Part shown: positions 34,274 through 41,560 of the stretch, piece by piece
How positions within the stretch are numbered: the stretch's first letter is position 1
How the letters are laid out: every line of letters begins with the position of its first letter
Source of the DNA: Halobacillus_B sp963739045
GTDB lineage: Bacteria > Bacillota > Bacilli > Bacillales > Halobacillaceae
DNA length: 64,000 nucleotides
Direction of reading: 5' to 3'
Assembly: GCA_963739045.1 (NCBI GenBank)
Contig: CAVTYY010000005.1
Span: 1 to 64,000, forward strand
The notes under the pieces: generated by a model
Database searches by the model: none
Told to the model about the DNA's origin: nothing
Seen by the model: only the letters and a program-made list of their open reading frames with translations
Position numbers and translations under genes: made by a program

Positions 34274-35317
34274 ATGGGCGAGGCGATATCAATTAATGGG
34301 AGGGCGGTATATTCTGCGCGCCCTTATATTATTGCTGAAATTGGCTCAAATCACGACGGAAAACTGGCTCAAGCAAAGCAGCTGATTGCTTCCGCGGCTG
34401 ATGCCGGAGCAGATGCTGTTAAATTCCAGACGTTTAAAGCAGATCGTCATTATTCTAAGTTTACTCCGGGTTTTTCTTATTTAGATAAAAACAAACTAGG
34501 AACGTATGAACTGATTCGTTCTCTTGAAATAAACAGGGAATGGCATACGGTATTAATGGCCTGTGCAGCGAAGCATGGTGTCACTTTTTTGTCCTCTCCC
34601 TGTGACCAGGAGGCTGTTGAACTGCTGGGCCGATTGGATATGAAAGCATTTAAAGTGGCTTCCTTTGATTTAACCGACGGTGATTTAATTGCCCGGATGG
34701 CTGCTTTTCAAAAGCCTATGATCTTATCAACAGGCATGGCGGATTATGGAGATATCCAATGGGCGGTAAACTGCTGTAAAAAGGCAGGAAACGAACAAAT
34801 TATCTTATTACAATGCACGTCCCTTTACCCTGCGCCTGCTCACTTATCAAACTTAACAGCGATGAGAAGTTTAAGAGAAGCTTTTCAAATGCCTGTCGGA
34901 TATTCAGATCATACACTAGGTACCCATGTCTCCATTGCTTCTGCAGCATTAGGCGCCTGTGTGATTGAGAAACACTTCACCTTGGATAAGACACTTCCCG
35001 GGCCGGATCATCAGTTTGCTATTGAACCTAACGAATTGAAAGCTATGATAGCGGCAATTCGCGATATTGGAAAATCATTAGGCGACGGAATCAAGAACGG
35101 ACCGCGGAAAGAAGAAGAGGAAATGTATTGGAAGGGGAGAAGAAGTCTTCATACGACCAGGGACCTTCAAGCAGGAGAAAAGCTGACTCTGGCAGAATTA
35201 TGCGTGAAACGGCCGGGTTATGGAATCTCACCGCGATTCGCTGAAGAGGTAAATGGCATGGTCCTGACCAAAACCGTAAAGGCCGATCACTGGATTACAT
35301 GGGAGGATTTTAAATGA
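34274..35317 (+). CDS. Nonulosonic acid synthase (NeuB/PseI/LegI family)
   Basis: The 347-residue protein has the NeuB barrel (about 15-265) and a C-terminal antifreeze-like SAF domain (about 285-345). Landmarks: YIIAEIGSNHDG, GADAVKFQTF, YSDHTLG, and EKHFTLDKTLPGPDHQFAIEP, a run carrying substrate- and metal-binding residues. It condenses phosphoenolpyruvate with a 6-deoxy-diacetamido-hexose to give a 9-carbon nonulosonate. The GPDH motif is closer to NeuB/LegI than to Campylobacter PseI, so whether the product is pseudaminic or legionaminic-type cannot be settled. GGGAGG site upstream; the next ATG overlaps the stop. Confidence 0.88.
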   Translation: MGEAISINGRAVYSARPYIIAEIGSNHDGKLAQAKQLIASAADAGADAVKFQTFKADRHYSKFTPGFSYLDKNKLGTYELIRSLEINREWHTVLMACAAKHGVTFLSSPCDQEAVELLGRLDMKAFKVASFDLTDGDLIARMAAFQKPMILSTGMADYGDIQWAVNCCKKAGNEQIILLQCTSLYPAPAHLSNLTAMRSLREAFQMPVGYSDHTLGTHVSIASAALGACVIEKHFTLDKTLPGPDHQFAIEPNELKAMIAAIRDIGKSLGDGIKNGPRKEEEEMYWKGRRSLHTTRDLQAGEKLTLAELCVKRPGYGISPRFAEEVNGMVLTKTVKADHWITWEDFK

Positions 35318-36300
35318 AACACAAGACCGTTTTTTTGACGGGTGCTGGAGGGGCGGCGGTTCCGGGATTAATCAGAATCTTAAAGAATAAAGGCTATCGA
35401 GTGCTTGCCGGGGATATGGATCCCTATGCGGTCGGGCTTTATACGGCGGATAAAGCATTTCAGCTGCCTCAAGGAGGTTCCTTGGAGTTTTCCGAAAAGC
35501 TGGCAGAGCTTTGCCAACGGGAAAAGGTAGAAGTGCTTATTCCTTTAGTCGATGAAGAGCTGCCGGCATCGGCAGCTCTTGAAAATAAATCGCTGGCGGT
35601 CTTACTTCCGGACAAAAAGTTCATAGAACTATGCTTGGATAAATATAAATTAATGCATGCCTTCGAAAAGTCGGGAATCCCTTCTCCAAAGACTAAGCTG
35701 GCAAGTGAAGGCTGCAATGACCTCAAGTTTCCAATATTAGCTAAACCAAGAGTTGGAAGGGGAAGCCGCGGTGTAGAAGTCTTCCAATCAATCGAGCAGT
35801 TTAACAGCTATTGCCGCACTTTGGAGTCTCCGGGGAAGATCCTTATTCAGGAATATATTAACGGCCCGGAATTTACGGTTTCTGTATGTGTCTGGCGTGA
35901 CGGAAAAGTTCAAGCAGTGATTCCGAAAGAAATTATTAAGAAACAAGGAGTTACTCAGCTAGCGGTTACACGCAAAAACGGAGCTATCGAAGAGGTGTGT
36001 AATAAGATCCAGGAGCAATTGCGGGCGAATGGACCATTTAATGTTCAACTGCGGATGAATGAGCAAGGAGTTCCGGTGGTCTTTGAAATCAATCCTCGCT
36101 TTTCCACCAGCGTTTCCTTAACCATTGCTTCAGGGTTTGATGAATTGAATTACTTAGTAGATCGAGCGTTAGGTGCATCCCCAAGGCAATCAATTACTTG
36201 GAAAGAAGGAGTGGTTTTGCTGCGGCAGACGCTGGATGAATTTATAGAGGAAGACCAGTTTCTGGAGCGAATGCAGAAAATTATCGGTGACGGGCAATGA
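35314..36300 (+). CDS. ATP-grasp ligase of a surface-sugar locus
   Basis: The 328-residue protein has an N-terminal Rossmann-like domain (FLTGAGGAAVPGLI), then an ATP-grasp fold (about 95-300) with KPRVGRGSRGV, the ATP-binding glycine loop, EYINGPEFTVSV, and the metal-binding FEINPRFSTSVSLTIASG. These are carbamoyl-phosphate-synthase-like ATP-grasp features. Such enzymes join a carboxylate to an amine or other nucleophile. Within a Pse/Leg operon it could add an amino-acid-like group to a sugar amine. It overlaps both neighbours by 4 nt, so it is tightly coupled to the pathway. No specific substrate can be named. Confidence 0.8.
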   Translation: MKHKTVFLTGAGGAAVPGLIRILKNKGYRVLAGDMDPYAVGLYTADKAFQLPQGGSLEFSEKLAELCQREKVEVLIPLVDEELPASAALENKSLAVLLPDKKFIELCLDKYKLMHAFEKSGIPSPKTKLASEGCNDLKFPILAKPRVGRGSRGVEVFQSIEQFNSYCRTLESPGKILIQEYINGPEFTVSVCVWRDGKVQAVIPKEIIKKQGVTQLAVTRKNGAIEEVCNKIQEQLRANGPFNVQLRMNEQGVPVVFEINPRFSTSVSLTIASGFDELNYLVDRALGASPRQSITWKEGVVLLRQTLDEFIEEDQFLERMQKIIGDGQ

Positions 36301-37217
36301 TTCTGCTTACTGGAGGAGGGGGGTTCGTCGGCAGGAAACTGCTGACCTCATTACGTCGTGCCTGCGGAGAAGTGATTCCTTGTTTTCATGCAGATCAATA
36401 CTTAAATAAATCTGATCAAATTCAATTGGACTTAACTTCAATGGAACATATTAAACAACTGAAACAATTAAAAGCACCTCCGGATACAGTCATTCATTTA
36501 GCAGGACTTGTAGATATTCATCTTCTTCCTAATCCAAAGAATCCACTGCTCGCTCCCGTAGCATCCAATAAACAAATTGCATCTCTGTATATGGCTAATA
36601 CCATTTCTACTGCTAACCTGCTGGAGTATTGTTTGTCTTCAGGAGTGAAGCATTTAATCTATGCTTCCTCTCAAACTGTTTATGGACTCCCAAAGACTCA
36701 GGTTTTACAGGAGGACACACTATGTGACCCTTTGGAGCATTACGCTTCAAGTAAATATTGCGCAGAGCAGTTATTAAAAGTAGGGGCCAAGCAGAATTTA
36801 GCCGTGACATGTCTGCGCTTTCCGGGGATTTATGGAGAAGAGCGAAAAGGCGGTATGGTTTATAACCTCTGTGAAGCAGCAGTAAAGCGTAAAGAAATTA
36901 AGGTGGAATTCCCAATGCCTCTGCCTCTTGACGTGCTGCATATCGAGGATGTAATCGAGGCGGTAAAGAAAGCTGTACTCCATGGAGGCAGCGGCTGGAC
37001 GTGTTTAAACATCTCGACAGGAGAGCCTTGCAATATTATTTTACTAGCTCAAAGAATTGCGTCTTTAGTGAGAGGTTGCAAGGTTATAGACGCTTCCGTA
37101 GACCAGCCTGTTATTCAATTAGACAATTCCCGGGCGAAAGCAGTGCTGGGCTGGACTCCCCAGTCAATGAACAAACGATTATTAAACATGCTGGAGAGTG
37201 TTGCGAATGAAGCTTGA
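36297..37217 (+). CDS. NAD-dependent epimerase/dehydratase (second extended SDR)
   Basis: The 306-residue SDR has GGGGFVG at 6-12, the catalytic ASSQTVYG near 123-130 and YASSKYCAEQ (Tyr/Lys) near 146-155, followed by RFPGIYG. Unlike the SDR at 32091, it retains a standard Ser-Tyr-Lys triad. It starts in an ATGA overlap with the ATP-grasp gene and its end overlaps the IMPase gene. It could act as epimerase, reductase or dehydratase on a nucleotide sugar; homologues outside this type of locus would be needed to say which. Confidence 0.83.
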   Translation: MILLTGGGGFVGRKLLTSLRRACGEVIPCFHADQYLNKSDQIQLDLTSMEHIKQLKQLKAPPDTVIHLAGLVDIHLLPNPKNPLLAPVASNKQIASLYMANTISTANLLEYCLSSGVKHLIYASSQTVYGLPKTQVLQEDTLCDPLEHYASSKYCAEQLLKVGAKQNLAVTCLRFPGIYGEERKGGMVYNLCEAAVKRKEIKVEFPMPLPLDVLHIEDVIEAVKKAVLHGGSGWTCLNISTGEPCNIILLAQRIASLVRGCKVIDASVDQPVIQLDNSRAKAVLGWTPQSMNKRLLNMLESVANEA

Positions 37218-37989
37218 GGACCTGACGGCGGTTGTTGAGAAAGTGGGTAAGGCTGTTCTGGCTAGACGAGGGGAGGCTTCCGAAGGTCATTGGGAAGGAA
37301 CCCAATTTAAATCGAAAATTGATGGCTATGCGCATCAGCTGTTGGAAATCTATTTAACTAAATTAGATGCTTTGATCCCTATTATCAGCGAAGAAAATCC
37401 TCAGTCATTAACGGTCAATCGCCCTCGAAAGTACTGGCTGATCGATCCCATTGATGGAACAGCAAGTTTTGCTCATGGCTATGACGGCTATGTGACTCAG
37501 GTGGCGCTGATGGAAAATGGCGATCCTGTATTAGCGGCTATCTTTGCGCCGAGTCTTGGGGAGATGTATGCGGCAGAAAAGGGAAGTGGAGCTTACCATA
37601 ATGGTTTATCCCTCCATTGTTCTACGACCAAGTCTTTTAACACCCTCATCGATAATGAACCTGTACCGAGCGGCATCACGAAAGAAGCATATGAGCGTTT
37701 TTCCTGTTCGGGCTATGTAGAATGTGGAAGTATTGCCTTGAAAATCTGTAAAGTAGCGGATCGGACTGCTGACTTATTTGTTAAAGATGTTGTGGTTAAA
37801 GATTGGGATATTGCCGCTCCTCAATTAGTTTTGCAAGAAGCAGGCGGAGTGCTGACTGACCTGAGTGGTGCATCATTTCAATATAATCAGCAATACAGCA
37901 ATCAAGGTCTTATTGCCTCACAATCAGCGGAGAATGTTAACAAGGTAGCTGGCTGGTATAAGGAGAAGCGAAGGGGGAAGGGATCTTGA
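37207..37989 (+). CDS. Inositol monophosphatase-family phosphatase
   Basis: The ATG at 37207 (GGAGAG 9 nt before) gives 260 residues and overlaps the SDR end by 11 nt. The metal-site residues are visible: EE at 62-63, DPIDGT at 80-85, and DWDIAAPQLVLQEAGG near 198-213. The family covers inositol phosphatases, sugar phosphatases and CysQ, which hydrolyses 3'-phosphoadenosine-5'-phosphate, the by-product of sulfotransferases. Given the sulfotransferase in the region both a sugar-phosphate and a PAP role are open. Confidence 0.85.
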   Translation: MKLEDLTAVVEKVGKAVLARRGEASEGHWEGTQFKSKIDGYAHQLLEIYLTKLDALIPIISEENPQSLTVNRPRKYWLIDPIDGTASFAHGYDGYVTQVALMENGDPVLAAIFAPSLGEMYAAEKGSGAYHNGLSLHCSTTKSFNTLIDNEPVPSGITKEAYERFSCSGYVECGSIALKICKVADRTADLFVKDVVVKDWDIAAPQLVLQEAGGVLTDLSGASFQYNQQYSNQGLIASQSAENVNKVAGWYKEKRRGKGS

Positions 37990-38672
37990 AAGTATTAGTA
38001 ATAGCGGCCCATCCTGACGATGAAATCTTAGGGTGTGGAGCTGCCATGGCAAAGCATGTTGAGAACGGAGATGAAGTAAATGTAGCCATCCTGGCAGAGG
38101 GGATTACGAGCAGAGAGAAAAAAAGGAATCGTGCAGCTAATGAAGAGCGCTTGTCATTACTTGCGAATCAAGCAGACAAAGCAAACCAAATTCTCGGGGT
38201 AAAGGATCTGAAGTTATTCGACTTTCCTGATAATCGGATGGATTCTGTAGATCAGATTGATATTACTAAAGTGGTAGAGGATTTAATAGAGAAGTATCGA
38301 CCGGAATGTATTTATACTCATCATATAGGAGATGTCAATGTCGATCACCGTTGTATTCATCGGGCGGTCATTACCGCATGCAGACCGATGCCTGAGAAAC
38401 ATAATGTAAAAGAATTGCTGTTTTTTGAAGTTTTATCAAGTACTGAATGGCAGCCGCCAAACTCGGGAGCATCCTTTCATCCGAATTGGTTTATCGACGT
38501 ATCCGATACGATTGGAAAGAAGCTGAAAGCCTTGGAAGAATACAGTCATGAAATGAGAGCTTGGCCGCACGCACGATCCATTGATACGGCACTCTATTTA
38601 GCGAAGCTTCGTGGTTCAGCTATTGGAGTGGAAGCGGCGGAAGCCTTTATTCTGGGGAGAAAATTGCTGTGA
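37986..38672 (+). CDS. PIG-L/LmbE family deacetylase
   Basis: The 228-residue protein starts at a TTG overlapping the IMPase stop, with GAAGGGGGAAGG upstream. AHPDDE at 8-13 is the zinc and catalytic motif, and HHIGDVNVDHRCIHRA near 115-130 supplies the second zinc-binding region. PIG-L enzymes remove N-acetyl groups from GlcNAc-type sugars or related metabolites. Here deacetylation of an intermediate would expose an amine, a possible substrate for the ATP-grasp ligase in the same operon; that pairing is inference. Confidence 0.87.
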   Translation: MKVLVIAAHPDDEILGCGAAMAKHVENGDEVNVAILAEGITSREKKRNRAANEERLSLLANQADKANQILGVKDLKLFDFPDNRMDSVDQIDITKVVEDLIEKYRPECIYTHHIGDVNVDHRCIHRAVITACRPMPEKHNVKELLFFEVLSSTEWQPPNSGASFHPNWFIDVSDTIGKKLKALEEYSHEMRAWPHARSIDTALYLAKLRGSAIGVEAAEAFILGRKLL

Positions 38673-39772
38673 AATCTGAGGATCCTCACTTGTTGGGAAC
38701 GAGAATGAAAGTTGTGATCCGCACGGACTCATCCGTATCTATAGGATATGGCCATGTCATGCGATGCTTAAGCATAGCTGAGGAATTAAGAATACTTGGC
38801 GCGGAAGTGTGTTTTATTTGCAGAGATTTGAAAGGCAATTTAATTACGGACATAAAGGAAAAAGGATACACCGTTTATTCGATAGCCGGTACAGAGCAGG
38901 AAATGGAATTCAACGGGAAGGCGGATCAGAAAGCAGTCGCTGAGATATTAGAAGATATGGGAGAGGTCGACTGGATTATTATAGACCATTACCAGATTAA
39001 TCAGCAATGGGAGAAATCTGTCCGTCCGTATGCAGAGAACATTATGGTCATTGATGATCTGGCTGACCGACCCCATGACTGTGATGTGATCCTGGATCAG
39101 GGATACTACTCCAATAATGAAGAAAGGTACAGGGACTTAGTGCCGGTACATTCGCTGAGATTGTTTGGCCCTGGTTATGCTCTGTTAAGGGAGGAGTTTA
39201 AACAAGCAAGGTATCAGGTGAGGAAAAGAGAAGGAAGTCTCAGGCGGATCATGATTATGTTTGGAGGAACGGACCCTACTCAGGAAACGGAGAAGGCATT
39301 ATCAGCTTTAGAATTACTAATGGATGAGGAAATGAAAGTAGATGTGGTCACGGGTGAGGCGAACGAGCGGAAAGAATTACTTAGAGAATGGTGCAAAAGA
39401 TGGCCGAACATGACTTTCCACTGCCAGGTTAATTACGTTGCTGATTTAATGTTGAAGGCTGATCTGGCAATTGGAGCTGGAGGGAGTTCCACGTGGGAAA
39501 GGTGTTATCTGGGATTGCCGGCAATCACGATTCTCACAGCAGCTAATCAAGTAGCGATGTGCCTGGAGCTGGAAAAAGTGAATGCCATTATGAATTTAGG
39601 CTGGTATGACCAAGTAAGCGTGGAAATGATTGCTCGGAAAATTAAGGAGTTCAAACAATGCCCTGCCCAATTAGCGGAAATATCAAAACAGGGCTTACGT
39701 CTATTTAACCATAATCAAAAGGAACAGAAAGAGTTTGACTGGGTAAGGAGAGTGTTTTATGAACAAGGGTAA
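38669..39772 (+). CDS. pseG: UDP-sugar hydrolase, PseG/SpsG family
   Basis: The GTG at 38669 overlaps the previous stop and follows TGGGGAGA, giving 367 residues; homologues usually start where the ATG at 38705 lies (MKVVIRTDSSVSIGYGHVMRCLSIA), so that start is possible. The N-terminal G-x-G-H-x-x-R loop holds the catalytic histidine of PseG, and LAIGAGGSSTWERCYLGLPAI near 270-290 is the GT-B-like nucleotide site. PseG cleaves UDP from the diacetamido sugar before condensation. SpsG is the spore-polysaccharide counterpart. Confidence 0.87.
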   Translation: MKSEDPHLLGTRMKVVIRTDSSVSIGYGHVMRCLSIAEELRILGAEVCFICRDLKGNLITDIKEKGYTVYSIAGTEQEMEFNGKADQKAVAEILEDMGEVDWIIIDHYQINQQWEKSVRPYAENIMVIDDLADRPHDCDVILDQGYYSNNEERYRDLVPVHSLRLFGPGYALLREEFKQARYQVRKREGSLRRIMIMFGGTDPTQETEKALSALELLMDEEMKVDVVTGEANERKELLREWCKRWPNMTFHCQVNYVADLMLKADLAIGAGGSSTWERCYLGLPAITILTAANQVAMCLELEKVNAIMNLGWYDQVSVEMIARKIKEFKQCPAQLAEISKQGLRLFNHNQKEQKEFDWVRRVFYEQG

Positions 39773-40274
39773 CGCCTCCCTGAGGTATATGAAAATGAGT
39801 GATATGGATAAAGTTCTGGCATGGCGTAATTCTGATCGCGTACGCTTAAATATGACAAATGACCATGTGATTTCCAGGCAGGAGCATGTAGATTGGTTTC
39901 GGAATCTGGACAGGACAAAGAACCATTTTTTACTATTTGAATATAAAAGGAAGCCTGCTGGAGTAGTATATTTTAAGGATTTAAATGTGGATCACAACTC
40001 CTGTTACTGGGGCTTTTATTTAGGAGATCCCTCTTTACCGAAAGGGACTGGCAATTTAATGGGGAGTATGGGATTGGACTTTGCTTTTCAGAAGTTAGGT
40101 GTTAGAAAGATTTGTGCGGAAGTCTTTCTGTTTAACGACCGAAGCATAAAGTATCATGAACGGCTGGGGTTTAGAAGAGAAGGACTGCTAAAGCGGCATT
40201 ACTTAAAGAATAACCACTATGAAGATATTATTTGCTATGCCCTGTTTAAAGAAGACTGGGAAAGAACTGAATAG
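39759..40274 (+). CDS. pseH: GNAT N-acetyltransferase, PseH family
   Basis: The 171-residue GNAT protein has a PseH-like start (LRYMKMSDMDKVLAWRNSDRVR), the acetyl-CoA loop region LPKGTGNLMGSMGLDFAF (about 92-110), and the FNDRSIKYHERLGFRREG segment near 127-144. PseH N-acetylates C4 of the PseC product, giving the diacetamido sugar for PseG. The ATG overlaps the PseG-like stop by 14 nt. It is the last gene of the run; a 135-nt gap precedes the next gene, and no clear terminator was seen. Confidence 0.88.
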   Translation: MNKGNASLRYMKMSDMDKVLAWRNSDRVRLNMTNDHVISRQEHVDWFRNLDRTKNHFLLFEYKRKPAGVVYFKDLNVDHNSCYWGFYLGDPSLPKGTGNLMGSMGLDFAFQKLGVRKICAEVFLFNDRSIKYHERLGFRREGLLKRHYLKNNHYEDIICYALFKEDWERTE

Positions 40275-40409
40275 AACGGAATCTGTGGTAAAGCGAGTAG
40301 GCGATCACTATCTCTCTGGTGGTGGACTAGCCATGGTGAAATTTCCTTGCAATCAGAATCTTGATCAGTAATCCCGAAGATAAAGATAGAATCAGGAGTG
40401 AAATTGAAA

Positions 40410-41360
40410 ATGAACAGGATGGTATTTACCTCTCTATGTTTACTGCTGTTCTTAGCTGCTTCCATTTCACTTGTTTACATAAAATCAGGAAGTACTGTAA
40501 AGCAAGCCATGTCTACCCTAGTTCCCTTCAGTGATCCAGTTATCATCGCTCACCGCGGAGCCTCTGCTGGTGCGCCTGAACATACACTTCCAGCCTTTCG
40601 AAGAGCCATCGAACAGCATGCCGATTTTGTAGAGTTTGATTTGCAGATGACAAAAGATGGAGAGCTTGTTGCTTTACATGATTCTACACTCGAGAGAACG
40701 ACCAACGCCAAAGAACTGTATCCTGACAGGTCTCCGTGGGCAGTGAAAAATTTCACCCTTGAAGAAATTAAAAAACTGGATGCAGGAACATGGTTTAACG
40801 AAGCCGAACCTCCATTCGCCGATCCGGAATATCAAGGACTGCAAATACCAACATTGCAGGAAATCTTAGACCTCGTTAAGGAATATCCCTCTACTCATGT
40901 TGGGGTTTACATAGAAACCAAAGGTCTTGGGATGGAAGAACAGCTTGCTGGGATCTTACAAAGCAACCATATGTTTGAAAAAAGACAGGTGGTTCTGGAG
41001 TCCTTTATTCCTGAAAGCCTGAAGAAGCTTAAGGGGCTGGTTCCTGAAGAAGCAGTATTCATTCAATTAGTAGACTCGGCTCCTGACGGAAAAGTGGGAT
41101 TAAATCAGCAAATGGAACAGATAGCTCGTTATGCGGATGGGGTTGGTCCTTCGCAGGAACTTATTTCAAAGAAATATGTACAAGCAGCTCACAGGCATCA
41201 CCTGTTGGTGCATCCGTATAATGTTCAAACTGAATCATTAATACAGCGGGCGTTTTCATTGGGAGTCGATGGTTTGTTCACGGATGATCCCAGCCATCTC
41301 TATCAATTACTAAACTCTGCCACAGAACGTGGAACCATAAGTCCGCGTAACCCGGATTAG
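40410..41360 (+). CDS. Glycerophosphodiester phosphodiesterase, membrane-anchored or secreted
   Basis: The AGGAGTG site 9 nt upstream favours the ATG at 40410 (316 residues); GTG 40398 and TTG 40404 are alternatives. A hydrophobic segment (about 4-24) is a signal peptide or anchor. The GDPD barrel has IIAHRGASAGAPEHTLPAF at 45-63 with catalytic H48/R49 and E58, VEFDLQMTKDGELVALHD near 73-90 and ETKG further on. It cleaves glycerophosphodiesters from lipids or teichoic acids to sn-glycerol-3-phosphate. It stands apart from the glycan operon and ends at a bidirectional terminator. Confidence 0.92.
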   Translation: MNRMVFTSLCLLLFLAASISLVYIKSGSTVKQAMSTLVPFSDPVIIAHRGASAGAPEHTLPAFRRAIEQHADFVEFDLQMTKDGELVALHDSTLERTTNAKELYPDRSPWAVKNFTLEEIKKLDAGTWFNEAEPPFADPEYQGLQIPTLQEILDLVKEYPSTHVGVYIETKGLGMEEQLAGILQSNHMFEKRQVVLESFIPESLKKLKGLVPEEAVFIQLVDSAPDGKVGLNQQMEQIARYADGVGPSQELISKKYVQAAHRHHLLVHPYNVQTESLIQRAFSLGVDGLFTDDPSHLYQLLNSATERGTISPRNPD

Positions 41361-41389
41361 ATAATTAAACAGATACGGGAGATAACAAA

Positions 41390-41430
41390 AGCAAACCCGA
41401 ACCATTGGTTTTCGTTGGTCCGGGTTTGCT
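41390..41430. terminator. Bidirectional terminator, AAACCCGAACC type
   Basis: AGCAAACCCGAACCA (41390-41404) with TGGTCCGGGTTTGCT (41416-41430), one mismatch, between convergent genes. Confidence 0.85.
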
Positions 41431-41560
41431 GTTTGGAAGTGCATGCTGGTTCACGTTCTTCGTTTTCCGAAGGCACGAATGCAATTCTTCTAATGATACT
41501 GTTCTGGAAGCGTATTTTCCATTTCATCGTGTTCGTTTCTTCCAGGTAGTCGTTGTTGCC

